Below are positions 29,723 to 38,631 of a stretch of DNA of 64,000 bases, piece by piece. Both the position numbers and the translations under genes were made by a program. The stretch's first letter is position 1. Each line of letters starts with the position of its first letter. The stretch spans positions 310,001 through 374,000 of the forward strand of contig JAHISP010000084.1 in assembly GCA_018818165.1 (NCBI GenBank). The letters are read 5' to 3'. This stretch comes from Bacteroidota bacterium (lineage in GTDB: Bacteria; Bacteroidota; Ignavibacteria; Ignavibacteriales; Melioribacteraceae). The notes below the pieces were generated by a model. That model worked only from the letters and a program-made list of their open reading frames with translations. It was not told where the DNA came from and did not search any database.

Positions 29723-29986
29723 ATTATCTCTATATTTGAAAGGACAAATGTTATAAGAATAAAACAAATTATCTACTTGAAAAATTAAAAAAAAATTAAA
29801 TATGGAATAAATGTGTAAATAATGATAAAATTATTATTTCATTTTGGGCTATAAATCCTGCAATTGAAATATTTTTTTTACATTTTTACAAAAAATAATT
29901 GAACTAAAGTTTGTATTGTAAACAATGACAATAAATTTCATATATTTAATTTGTTAATCATTAAATAATTTTATTAAGTTTGAAAT

Positions 29987-30838
29987 ATGCTAAGTAAAAT
30001 TGAAAATATAATTGGTGAAAAAATAATTTCAAAATCATTTGTTAGCGGAGGAAGTATTGCCAATTCTCAAATTCTTGAAACTGAATCTGGCGATAAATAT
30101 TTTATTAAGTCCTATGGAAACAATCAGATAATTCTGCAAAACGAAGCCAATGGTTTACGTGAATTAGCAAAACCAAATGTTATTAAAGTACCCGAAGTTA
30201 TTGCAATTGAAGATGATTTTCTTTTGATGGAATTTATTGAAACTGGCAAAAAGAATAGTAATTTCTTTGAGTTATTTGGTCAACAATTTGCTAAACTTCA
30301 CAAATCAACTTCTAAAATGTTTGGATTTTACGAAAACAATTTTATTGGTTCAAATCCACAAATTAATTTACCCGAATTTAAAAATTGGAACGATTTCTTT
30401 TGGACAAATCGTTTGCTTTATCAATTTAAACTTGCTGAGCAAAATGGATTTACAAATTCTGAATTTAGAAGCAGATTTAACAAATTAGAAAAACAACTTC
30501 CTTCCATTTTATCTGGCACAAAAGAAAAACCAAGTCTTTTGCATGGCGATTTATGGAGCGGTAATTTTATGGTGGACGGAAGAGGGAATCCCGTTCTGAT
30601 TGATCCAGCTGTTTATTATGGACATAGAGAAGCTGATCTTGCAATGACAAAAATGTTTGGAGGTTTTACACCAGCTTTTTATTCTGCTTATAACGAGGCT
30701 TATCCTTTGCCAGATAATTGGGAATACAGAATAGATTTTTACAAATTATATCATGTTCTTAATCACTTAAATTTATTTGGAAGCAGTTATTATTTGAAGG
30801 CTATTTCTATATTAGATAAATATACGTCTGGAATTTAA
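29987..30838 (+). CDS. Fructosamine/ketosamine-3-kinase family protein
   Basis: A 283-residue kinase of the aminoglycoside phosphotransferase fold. Its key parts are a nucleotide-binding lysine region (DKYFIKSYG), the catalytic loop LLHGDLWSGNFM (~182-193) and metal motif LIDPAVYYGHREADLAM (~201-217). These match fructosamine-3-kinases, which phosphorylate sugar-amine adducts on proteins so that they fall off. It is cytoplasmic. It is followed 14 bp later by the DUF2279 gene, so the two may be cotranscribed. Confidence 0.9.
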   Translation: MLSKIENIIGEKIISKSFVSGGSIANSQILETESGDKYFIKSYGNNQIILQNEANGLRELAKPNVIKVPEVIAIEDDFLLMEFIETGKKNSNFFELFGQQFAKLHKSTSKMFGFYENNFIGSNPQINLPEFKNWNDFFWTNRLLYQFKLAEQNGFTNSEFRSRFNKLEKQLPSILSGTKEKPSLLHGDLWSGNFMVDGRGNPVLIDPAVYYGHREADLAMTKMFGGFTPAFYSAYNEAYPLPDNWEYRIDFYKLYHVLNHLNLFGSSYYLKAISILDKYTSGI

Positions 30839-30852
30839 CACACTTGACTAAA

Positions 30853-31719
30853 ATGAAAAAACATTTCATCTTGTTAAGCTTAATTCTTTTTTTTCTCTCT
30901 CCTCAAGAAAGGTGCTTTGCACAAAATACTATTATAACTTCTGATACTTCAAAAATAAGCACGACAAAACTTGCAATTATTGGAGGAACAACGGCAGCGT
31001 TTTTTACTTATGGTTATATTATTCAAAACAATATTTGGTGGAAAGGTGAAAAAAGTTCATTTCATTTTAATAATTCACAAGACTATAAGTATTCGTTAAA
31101 CGCTGATAAGTTTGGACATTTTTATTTTGCACAACTTGCCACAAATATTTATTCAGATTTATTTCAATGGTCTGGAATTAAAAAACATAACTCACTTTTG
31201 TACGGTGGTTTAGTTGCTTTTACCTTTCATACTTTTACGGAAGTAAGAGATGGTTTTTCAAGTGGATATGGTTTTAGTTGGGGAGATTTAACCGCTAATT
31301 TGCTTGGTGCAGCTTATCCAAGTATGCAAAATTATTATCCAAATTTAAAATCATTCAATTTTAAGATTAGTTTTTATCCATCTGAAAAATATAAAAATGG
31401 CACACATTCACATATTCCTGATGATTACGAAAGCACTTATCATTGGCTTGCGATTGATATAAATAAGCTATTGCCCAAAGCAGCAAAAGAAATATTCCCG
31501 GATTTTATTGATATTGCAATTGGTCATAGTGTTAATAATTTGGATGGATTTGGGGGCGGAAATCACGAGCTGTATTTAAGTCTCGATTGGGATTTTGAAT
31601 CACTTCCTGGCGAAGGAATTTTTTGGAAAAGTATTAAAAGAATTTTGAATTACTATCACTTTCCAGCTCCAGCAATTAAAGTTTATCCAAATGTAGTTTG
31701 GTATGGAATTAAATTTTGA
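30853..31719 (+). CDS. DUF2279 (YfiM-like) envelope protein
   Basis: About 288 residues starting at ATG 30853; a TTG three codons earlier is less likely. A signal peptide ends near QERCFA. The core matches DUF2279: DKFGHFYFAQLATNIYSD and AFTFHTFTEVRDGFSSGYGFSWGDLTANLLGA. Such proteins are predicted periplasmic or outer-membrane-facing and their function is unknown. The C-terminal ~90 residues (LYLSLDWDFESLPGEGIFWK) look like beta strands. It lies 14 bp after the ketosamine kinase gene and converges with the Nudix gene. Confidence 0.82.
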   Translation: MKKHFILLSLILFFLSPQERCFAQNTIITSDTSKISTTKLAIIGGTTAAFFTYGYIIQNNIWWKGEKSSFHFNNSQDYKYSLNADKFGHFYFAQLATNIYSDLFQWSGIKKHNSLLYGGLVAFTFHTFTEVRDGFSSGYGFSWGDLTANLLGAAYPSMQNYYPNLKSFNFKISFYPSEKYKNGTHSHIPDDYESTYHWLAIDINKLLPKAAKEIFPDFIDIAIGHSVNNLDGFGGGNHELYLSLDWDFESLPGEGIFWKSIKRILNYYHFPAPAIKVYPNVVWYGIKF

Positions 31720-31760
31720 AAAGAAAAAATGTTTAATGTTAGTGCACGAATAAAAAAAGG

Positions 31761-32414
31761 CTAAACTATTTTTAATTTTTTCACAACCTCATAAACCAAT
31801 CGTGCAGTTATTCCCCAAATAATTTCATTGTTAGTTTTGTAAACCAAAACTTCACGAATATCTTTATAATACGTATCGTTTCCATGATTATTTGGGAAAA
31901 TTAGCTCTTCTTCTTCACCTTTTGAATTAAATGATTTATGAGTAATTGAGGTATGAATATTAAAACGTTCTGGCTCATTATTTTCAAAGTATGAAAGTGG
32001 AACAAAGAAAACTTTTTCAACTTCTGATTTATCTAGTGTGAGCTCATTTAGATTCTTTATTTTAACTTCTGCAATAATTGGTTCAACCAAAACTCCGCGT
32101 GGACCAAAGAGAATATCTAATTTACCTATTACATTTATTTTTTCTAAACTTAATCCAATTTCTTCGTGAGTTTCACGCAGTGCAGTATCAACAGCATCAT
32201 TATCAGCGTCTTCAATTCTTCCACCTGGAAAGCATATTTCGCCACCTTGTTTAATATTTGCAGAACGTTTCTCAAAAAGGATTTGATATTCGCCATCAAT
32301 AAAAACAATAGGAATTAAAACGGCTGAATTGAAGTATTCGTGTTTTCCTAATATTCCCGCAACATGGGGCAAATTTGATTTTAGTATTTCTATTTTATTC
32401 AAGTGTTCATCCAA
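31761..32414 (-). CDS. Nudix hydrolase, CoA pyrophosphatase type (NudL-like)
   Basis: A 217-residue cytoplasmic Nudix protein. The Nudix box is GGRIEDADNDAVDTALRETHEEIGL in meaning: conserved G...E and RETHEEIGL are seen at ~64-89. Ahead of it FEKRSANIKQGGEICFPGG resembles the CoA-binding signature of the NudL/YeaB group, which splits coenzyme A to 3',5'-ADP and phosphopantetheine. Length fits that group. The end of the gene converges with the DUF2279 gene; 81 bp upstream lies the secreted protein gene on the same strand. Confidence 0.88.
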   Translation of the reverse strand: MDEHLNKIEILKSNLPHVAGILGKHEYFNSAVLIPIVFIDGEYQILFEKRSANIKQGGEICFPGGRIEDADNDAVDTALRETHEEIGLSLEKINVIGKLDILFGPRGVLVEPIIAEVKIKNLNELTLDKSEVEKVFFVPLSYFENNEPERFNIHTSITHKSFNSKGEEEELIFPNNHGNDTYYKDIREVLVYKTNNEIIWGITARLVYEVVKKLKIV

Positions 32415-32495
32415 TTTCTATAATTCCAATCTTCTCCCAAAGGGTGCTTTCGGCACATCATTCCCAATTCCAACTTTCCAATATTCCGTTCTTTT

Positions 32496-33755
32496 CTAAG
32501 TCTTCTGTTTTTTCTTTTTTGCTGCTGGGAACAAAATGTTATTTAATATTAATCTGTATCCAGGCGAATTTTTATGTAATTCCAAATCCGTTGGCGGATC
32601 ACCAACAGCATGTTGATAATCTTCGGGGTCGTGACCGGCATAAAAAGTAAAAGTTCCTCTTCCAAGTTTTCCATGAATATATTTCACTTGATTTGTTCCA
32701 GCACGTTCGCCAAGAATATAAACTGATTTTTTAATTAACTCTTTGCGGAACATAGTCGTTTGTCCCATAAATCCTCGGACCACATTAACGTGGTTTTGCG
32801 TTAACATTGTGGGAACTGGATCATATTTTGCTGAATAATCGAAAAGTGTGAAATAATCGTTATTCTGATTTCCAATTTCAGTTGGTTGAATATCAATATC
32901 ACTATATTCATAAACCATTGGATTTAGCTCAATCTTAAAATCAGTGAAAGCTAGTGTTTTGCTAAAATCCAGTTTGCTTTGAACATCGGCATCTGGTGCG
33001 TCGCCATCGTACATTTTATCAACAAAATCGACATTCATTCCAGCAAGAGTAATATCGTAACTATCAGTAGCGGAACACATTGCAAACAGAAATCCACCAT
33101 TTGCAACAAAACTATTTATAGTTTGCACAACAACTTTTTCCATTTCAGAAACCTTTTTGAAACCAAGCTTTTGAGCTTCATTTTCGTAAAGTGCCTGCTG
33201 TTGAATGTACCATTGCGCTCCACGGAAACTGGCAAAAAATTTTCCAAATTGACCAGTAAAATCTTCGTGGTGAAGATGTAGCCAATCGTATTTGGATAAA
33301 TCGCCTTTTACTATTTCTTCAATCCAAATTTTGTCATATTTTACTTCGGCATAATCTAGAGCAAGAGTAACCGCATCGTCCCAAGGTAAAAAACCATCAG
33401 GGACAAATACCGCAATTTTAGGGGCTTTTTCTAGGCGAATTACCTCCATGTTTTGGTCTTCACTTTGCACAAATGAATAAATATCAACTATTTCAGAGTT
33501 AGTAAGCGATTGAAAACTCACTCCTCGCAATCTGCATTTAAGTGCAAGTTCATCGGAATAATCAATCATAAACGAACCACCACGATAGTTCAAAAGCCAA
33601 TCGGCAGTTGCGCCAAGCTCAATTTCGTTAAATGTAATTCCATAAGCTTTTAAATGATTTGCCTGATCTAAATCCATATTTATCAATAATTTGGATTGAG
33701 CAAAAATGGTTGTTGAAACGAATAGAAATATAATATATGTTATTAGTGTTTTCAT
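32496..33755 (-). CDS. Secreted conserved protein (often labelled asparagine synthetase B)
   Basis: A 419-residue protein with a signal peptide (IIFLFVSTTIFAQS, cut near 20) and a basic tail AAKKKKQKT. The early motif MDLDQANHLKAYG, then WLLNYRGGSFM, is what I remember of a Bacteroidota family often named asparagine synthetase B in databases. I see no glutamine amidotransferase N-terminal cysteine and no synthetase ATP site (SGGLDS), so that name is not supported. The central region (KIAVFVPDGFLPWDDAV, VANGGFLFAMCSATD) could be a flavodoxin- or GATase1-like alpha/beta fold. Function unknown. Confidence 0.75.
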   Translation of the reverse strand: MKTLITYIIFLFVSTTIFAQSKLLINMDLDQANHLKAYGITFNEIELGATADWLLNYRGGSFMIDYSDELALKCRLRGVSFQSLTNSEIVDIYSFVQSEDQNMEVIRLEKAPKIAVFVPDGFLPWDDAVTLALDYAEVKYDKIWIEEIVKGDLSKYDWLHLHHEDFTGQFGKFFASFRGAQWYIQQQALYENEAQKLGFKKVSEMEKVVVQTINSFVANGGFLFAMCSATDSYDITLAGMNVDFVDKMYDGDAPDADVQSKLDFSKTLAFTDFKIELNPMVYEYSDIDIQPTEIGNQNNDYFTLFDYSAKYDPVPTMLTQNHVNVVRGFMGQTTMFRKELIKKSVYILGERAGTNQVKYIHGKLGRGTFTFYAGHDPEDYQHAVGDPPTDLELHKNSPGYRLILNNILFPAAKKKKQKT

Positions 33756-33824
33756 TTAGTTTAATCTTTTATGCTAAAATACTCACTTTTTATTATTGAT
33801 TCATAATTTTTGATTATTCCTAAA

Positions 33825-33951
33825 TTTTTTATGCATGATTCATTCAAAAATAATGAGTTTGGGTTTTAGTTATTCGTTTTTGTTATTTGTTTGGAATTTA
33901 TCTTTTGTCGTTTGCTATTTATTATGACATTTTTAGAAGCTAAAGCGAGAT
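33825..33951 (-). repeat. 127-bp dispersed intergenic repeat, copy 2
   Basis: The reverse complement aligns with 19561-19688 at about 91%. It lies in the 328-bp spacer 33756-34083 between the divergent secreted-protein and glycerate kinase genes. No other gene or structure is seen in that spacer. The two copies are in opposite orientation, 14 kb apart. Confidence 0.85.
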
Positions 33952-34083
33952 ACACTTAAGTGCATAGCTTTAACTCCTACTGAGACCAACAAATAAGCAA
34001 GTTCTGCAATTATACTATGTGATTATTACTTCCATCAAATATTTGTAATTTAGCATATTCAATAATTTAACTAATATTTATAG

Positions 34084-35208
34084 ATGAATATTCTAATCAT
34101 TCCAGATAAATTTAAAGGCTCGCTAACATCGGCGCAAGTTTGCGATGCTATTGAAACTGGAATATTAAAACATTTTCCTACTGCTGAAATAACTAAAATT
34201 CCTTTAGCAGATGGCGGTGAGGGCTCGCTAGAAGTTTTGGAAAAGACAATTAGTTTTGAGAAAATTCATTTAGAAGTTAAAAATCCATTATTCAAAACTA
34301 TACCTACATATTATGGAATAATAGATAATACTGCATACATTGAAATGGCATCTGCTTCTGGGCTGCAATTGTTAATCAAAGATGAACGAAACCCAATGTT
34401 CACAAGCAGTTACGGTACTGGTGAAATGATTGCCGATGCTATAAAAAGAGGAGCTACAAAAATATATTTATTTGTTGGTGGAAGTGCAACCAACGATGCT
34501 GGAATTGGAATTGCATCAGCTTTGGGATATCAATTTAGAGATAATCGGAATAATATTTTAAAGCCAATTGGAGAAAGTCTAATTAAAATTAGTTCTATCA
34601 ATTTTAGGAATACCAACTCTTTTAACAATATTGAATTTAACATATTAACGGATGTAAATAATCCTCTTTTGGGCAAAGAAGGTGCGGCTTTTTCTTTTGC
34701 TGAACAAAAAGGTGCAAGCAAAAAAGAAATTGCTATGTTGGATACGGGACTTCAAAACATTTCCAAAATTATTATTAAAACATTTGGAATAGACGTTTCA
34801 AAAATTCCAGGAAGCGGTGCCGCTGGTGGAGTGGGAGCTGGAATGGTGGCATTCTTTAATGCAAATATTTTGAGCGGAATTGATTCCATTATGGATTTGC
34901 TAAATGTAAATTATCATATTCAGCAAAGTGATTTGGTAGTTACAGGCGAAGGACTTTTGGATAAACTAACATTGAAAGGCAAGTTAGTTAAGGGTGTTTG
35001 GAACAGATGCAAAAAGATGAACAAGCCATTAGGAATAATTTGTGGCGATATTGATTTATCCGAAGAAGAATTAAAATATTTTTATTCATCACAAATTAAG
35101 ACAATAAAAGTTGATGGAATTTCAAAAGAAGGTGCTATAAAAAATGCATATGAGCTTGTAGTCCATAGAGCAGAAGAGTTGATTCGGGAGTTTATTAATA
35201 GAAGTTAA
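34084..35208 (+). CDS. glxK: Glycerate kinase (GlxK/GarK type)
   Basis: A 374-residue enzyme of the bacterial glycerate kinase family 1. It shows ILIIPDKFKGSLTSAQVCDA at the start, LADGGEGSLEVL (~44-55), GSATNDAGIG (~136-145) and GSGAAGGVGAGM (~243-254). It turns D-glycerate into phosphoglycerate (2-phosphoglycerate in the GlxK/GarK type), feeding lower glycolysis. It is cytoplasmic. It stands alone after the repeat-bearing spacer and ends in a strong bidirectional terminator shared with xth. Confidence 0.94.
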   Translation: MNILIIPDKFKGSLTSAQVCDAIETGILKHFPTAEITKIPLADGGEGSLEVLEKTISFEKIHLEVKNPLFKTIPTYYGIIDNTAYIEMASASGLQLLIKDERNPMFTSSYGTGEMIADAIKRGATKIYLFVGGSATNDAGIGIASALGYQFRDNRNNILKPIGESLIKISSINFRNTNSFNNIEFNILTDVNNPLLGKEGAAFSFAEQKGASKKEIAMLDTGLQNISKIIIKTFGIDVSKIPGSGAAGGVGAGMVAFFNANILSGIDSIMDLLNVNYHIQQSDLVVTGEGLLDKLTLKGKLVKGVWNRCKKMNKPLGIICGDIDLSEEELKYFYSSQIKTIKVDGISKEGAIKNAYELVVHRAEELIREFINRS

Positions 35209-35232
35209 TTGTTGGAAGGCATGTGAAGAATT

Positions 35233-35267
35233 AAAACTCCAAGGTTTAAGAAGCCTTGGAGTTTTTT
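35233..35267. terminator. Bidirectional intrinsic terminator
   Basis: A perfect 12-bp stem (AAAACTCCAAGG / CCTTGGAGTTTT), 9-nt loop, extra T after. It separates convergent glxK and xth, 4 bp before the xth stop. Confidence 0.9.
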
Positions 35268-35270
35268 GGG

Positions 35271-36044
35271 TTAAAATTCAACTTCAATTCCAACTGGACA
35301 ATGATCGCTGCCCATCACATCTGGTAAAGTAAAAGCATTTTTAATATTGCTTTTTAAACTTTCGGAAATGAAAAAGTAGTCAATTCTCCAACCAACATTT
35401 CTATCCCGCGCACGCGAAACCATATCCCACCAAGTGTAAATTTCTGGAGCATCGTTGAACATACGCAAAGTATCAATGAAACCATCCGCAAAAAATCTGT
35501 CCATCCATGAGCGTTCAATCGGTAAAAATCCAGAGACTTTTTCATTTGCTTTTGGACGAGCTAAATCAATTTCCTTGTGGGCTGTATTTACATCGCCACA
35601 AACAATAATATTTTTACCATTATTTTTATACTCAACGGCATGTTTTTGGAAAGCTTCGTAATAATCCAATTTATATTGTAAGCGTTCATCGTCTCGTTTA
35701 CCGTTAGGATAGTAAATATTATAGAGTACAAAATTTGGATATTCTAAAATTAAAGTTCTGCCTTCGTTGTCGAATTTTTCAATTCCTAAGCCAACAGTCA
35801 CATTAATTGGCTCTTCTTTTGTGTAAATGGCAACTCCACTATAGCCTTTTTTAATTCCTTGTGCAAAGTAGGATTTATACCCACCTATATTTAATAGTGT
35901 ATCATCCAGTTGTTCAGGCCAAGCCTTTGTTTCTTGAATACATAAAATATCTGGATTTTCCTTTGATAACCATTCGTGAAATCCCTTTTTTGCAATTGCT
36001 CTAATTCCATTTACGTTCCATGAAACCATTTTATATTTTTTCAT
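35271..36044 (-). CDS. xth: Exodeoxyribonuclease III
   Basis: A 257-residue exonuclease/endonuclease/phosphatase-fold enzyme. The diagnostic motifs are SWNVNGIRA (~8-16), CIQETKA with the metal-binding E (~35-41), GDVNTAHKEIDL (~150-161) and GSDHCPV (~245-251). It nicks DNA 5' to abasic sites and degrades 3' ends during base-excision repair. Length and motif order are standard. It is a single gene. Confidence 0.96.
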   Translation of the reverse strand: MKKYKMVSWNVNGIRAIAKKGFHEWLSKENPDILCIQETKAWPEQLDDTLLNIGGYKSYFAQGIKKGYSGVAIYTKEEPINVTVGLGIEKFDNEGRTLILEYPNFVLYNIYYPNGKRDDERLQYKLDYYEAFQKHAVEYKNNGKNIIVCGDVNTAHKEIDLARPKANEKVSGFLPIERSWMDRFFADGFIDTLRMFNDAPEIYTWWDMVSRARDRNVGWRIDYFFISESLKSNIKNAFTLPDVMGSDHCPVGIEVEF

Positions 36045-36136
36045 AATTACCTAATTATTTTTGATTTGGAAGTTCAAGTTAAGAAAAATGCTTTTCGGAA
36101 AAAACTATTTGATGAAAAATGTTATTCTTTACAGAA

Positions 36137-36155
36137 GGCGTTCGAATAGAACGCC
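36137..36155 (-). terminator. Short hairpin after the T9SS protein gene
   Basis: A 7-bp GC-containing stem (GGCGTTC / GAACGCC) with loop GAATA, about 20 bp past the stop of the gene at 36175. The T run after it is poor, so termination is plausible but not certain. Confidence 0.5.
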
Positions 36156-36174
36156 CCTAAAAGAGATATAAATA

Positions 36175-38496
36175 TTATTTTAATAAAATCATTTTTTTGC
36201 TTTCCACAAAAGAGCCATATTGTAATTTGTAAAAATAAATTCCAGAGGTTAAACCATTTCCATCAAAGTTAACTTCGTAATTACCAGCTTTTTGTTGTTT
36301 GTTGATAAGCGTTGCAATTTCACGTCCGAGAATGTCGTAGACTTTTAATTGCACTTGTTGCACAGAATAATATTCTGTGCTACGAGGTATTGAGTATTTA
36401 ATTGTTGTGCTTGGGTTAAAAGGATTTGGATAATTTTGTGAAAGTGAAAATTTAATATTGTTCAAATCTCCATCATCTACATCACCTTCAAGTGGAAGAT
36501 TACGTATTGCTTGCATTTGTGAAGAAACATCACTTCTGCCAAACCAATAATAATATGGCGAAGAATTAATTGATATTGGATCATAAGCCATAAAAACTGT
36601 CATATGGTTTTGACCGATATTTCTACTTACACCAACATTTACTTCTCTAACATTAGGAGCACCCATAATTCTACTTGTTTCAGCTTTCATAAATACTTCT
36701 AAAGTTGGGTCATCTTCTCTAACTTCAAATCCATCGTGCCAATTATTGAGACCAATTTCATAAATCGGGTCATAGAGAACAGAATCTATTTTTGTTGAAT
36801 CAACAGTATTAAATTGGGTTACTAAATCAAACATTGGACCACCTAAATCTGTTCCCTCTTGTGGCATAAATATGGATGGCAATTCTTGTCCAGATGTTCC
36901 ATCATAACTCACATCATTATATGGAAGAGTTAGACCAAGAATATCGTATGCAAAATCTCCAGGATTAAAACCTACATCTGCAAAACCACCAAATTTGCCA
37001 AGCCATTCTTGTCCCCAAAGCATATAAACTCTATAATAGCTACTTGCAAACCAATCTCTTATAACTTCTCGGTTATCATCATTTGGCCCTGCAGTACAAT
37101 TTTCAACGATAAATTTATAGTTATCAACAAGCTCTTTAGTAAGTGGACCGTATGCCCACACATCCATATCTTGTCTGTAATCAAAATAGCTTGGTCCAAA
37201 ATAATAGCTTTGTGGATATTCTATTCCTTCAGGTGCATCCATGCCATTAAGAACTAATAAGGATTTTCGTTCAGGGCAAAAGAACATAAATTTATCACTT
37301 CTAGACTCTGATTTATTTCCATTTATATCTTTTGCTTCAATCCAATATTCAATTTCGGAACAAGCGAAATGAGGGATGTAACCTTCGTAATCATCTCCAC
37401 CAATGTTCACCATTGCAACAGATTGTGTATCACTATCGCTTTCAATATATTTTAAGTTGACTTCTGAAACTCCAACCAAACCACCAGATGGATTTGTATC
37501 AATAACTGTTGCTAATACTTGACGTGGATCTGTTATGATTGATGTAGTAACTTGAGTAAGAAATGTAATTGTTGGAGGCAAATCACCGGTTATATCAACA
37601 GCTAATGCAAAATCCCAAGTGTAATTTCTAACCCACCAGCCCTGATCAACATCAGCACTACTTCTACCATTTTCATAAAACTTCCAACCTGGATAACCGA
37701 TTGTTTGATCGGACCAGAAACCAATTCTATCAGCATCCAAATTTATTCCATCGTGTGTGGCAACAACAGCAAAAATATCTCCTTTTGATACAGATGGTTC
37801 AAAACCTAAATCTTCAGTTGCAACCCATTGATAAATTGGATCAGTAAAAGGTGAAGCAACAGGAGTAATTGGCCAACCATAACCAGCATCTGACCAAAAG
37901 TCATATTCAAAAGTATTTGCGGAAGGGTCGGCGTTATCTGTCCAAGGTGGTAAAGGATTATTTTCATCAATAGAAACCCAATCACCAGTTGCCGTTTCTC
38001 CGAAAGGGTCAATATTATTCATTCCATCACCACTTGATGGGAAGTAGCCAATCTGTTTATCACCAATAAAATTTCTCAATTGCTCCTTTGTCCAATTTAA
38101 GCGAATAAGTCGCAAAGAGATTGTCGCGTTTTCTGCTCCAGTATCATCGGAACAGGTAAACCCAATTCCTTTAATTGTCATATCTGCTGGAGCTTCGAAC
38201 CACATAAGCATTACATCTTGACCGAAAAAGCCAAAATTAGTATTCCATGTTCCCCCAAAACTTCTGTAACTAATTGTATCAACAAAACCAGCTATGTTTG
38301 AAGGTTTACTTGCGAATTGGTTGTTAAAGACTTTACCATCACTTCTTTTAATTTTGGATTCAGTTATAGCTTCGCGTAAGTCTTTTTTGTGATTCAGTTT
38401 AATTTGTTCACCGTTGGTGCGCAAAATCATTCTTTCTTGCGCGAATAATAATGATGAAAGGAATAGGACGAATAATGTTAATGTAATGTTTTTCAT
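36175..38496 (-). CDS. T9SS-exported multidomain protein of unknown function
   Basis: A 773-residue secreted protein. A signal peptide (LFVLFLSSLLFAQ) is followed by a ~300-residue beta-rich region with many W and Y (FDYWS..., WVRNYTWDFALAVD), an Ig-like stretch (EVNLKYIESDSDTQSVAMV) and a region that may form an alpha/beta fold (SLLVLNGMDAPEGIEYPQSY). The C-terminal ~85 residues are a T9SS type A sorting domain (LSQNYPNPFNPSTTIKYSI... ending KKMILLK). I see no catalytic motif that I recognise. It lies 135 bp after the M1 peptidase gene on the same strand, and the two share an almost identical 3' end. Confidence 0.85.
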   Translation of the reverse strand: MKNITLTLFVLFLSSLLFAQERMILRTNGEQIKLNHKKDLREAITESKIKRSDGKVFNNQFASKPSNIAGFVDTISYRSFGGTWNTNFGFFGQDVMLMWFEAPADMTIKGIGFTCSDDTGAENATISLRLIRLNWTKEQLRNFIGDKQIGYFPSSGDGMNNIDPFGETATGDWVSIDENNPLPPWTDNADPSANTFEYDFWSDAGYGWPITPVASPFTDPIYQWVATEDLGFEPSVSKGDIFAVVATHDGINLDADRIGFWSDQTIGYPGWKFYENGRSSADVDQGWWVRNYTWDFALAVDITGDLPPTITFLTQVTTSIITDPRQVLATVIDTNPSGGLVGVSEVNLKYIESDSDTQSVAMVNIGGDDYEGYIPHFACSEIEYWIEAKDINGNKSESRSDKFMFFCPERKSLLVLNGMDAPEGIEYPQSYYFGPSYFDYRQDMDVWAYGPLTKELVDNYKFIVENCTAGPNDDNREVIRDWFASSYYRVYMLWGQEWLGKFGGFADVGFNPGDFAYDILGLTLPYNDVSYDGTSGQELPSIFMPQEGTDLGGPMFDLVTQFNTVDSTKIDSVLYDPIYEIGLNNWHDGFEVREDDPTLEVFMKAETSRIMGAPNVREVNVGVSRNIGQNHMTVFMAYDPISINSSPYYYWFGRSDVSSQMQAIRNLPLEGDVDDGDLNNIKFSLSQNYPNPFNPSTTIKYSIPRSTEYYSVQQVQLKVYDILGREIATLINKQQKAGNYEVNFDGNGLTSGIYFYKLQYGSFVESKKMILLK
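36360..36380. repeat. In-frame palindrome in T9SS domain, copy A
   Basis: A perfect 21-bp palindrome (10-bp arms GCACAGAATA / TATTCTGTGC around one base) lies inside the coding sequence and encodes STEYYSV plus part of a Q. It falls between the SIP and VQLKVYD strands of the sorting domain. The GH5 sorting domain at the other end of the window lacks about six residues here. Confidence 0.8.
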
Positions 38497-38554
38497 AGCC
38501 TTCTACCCTGAATGTTGTTATGTAACTTACAAAATAATTCTTTATTATTCAAAA

Positions 38555-38578
38555 AAAAGGATGCGATTGCATCCTTTT
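38555..38578 (-). terminator. Intrinsic terminator after the M1 peptidase gene
   Basis: A perfect 10-bp stem (AAAAGGATGC / GCATCCTTTT) with a GATT loop. Read on the minus strand it ends in TTTTTTTT, about 55 bp after the peptidase stop and before the next gene. Confidence 0.88.
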
Positions 38579-38631
38579 CTAATTGAATATGTCATTAAAA
38601 AGCATTTCTAAGGATGCTCTTTTAAACAAAA

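Noticed and set aside
32496-33755. Asparagine synthetase B
   Set aside because: No N-terminal nucleophile cysteine, no ATP pyrophosphatase loop, and a signal peptide is present.
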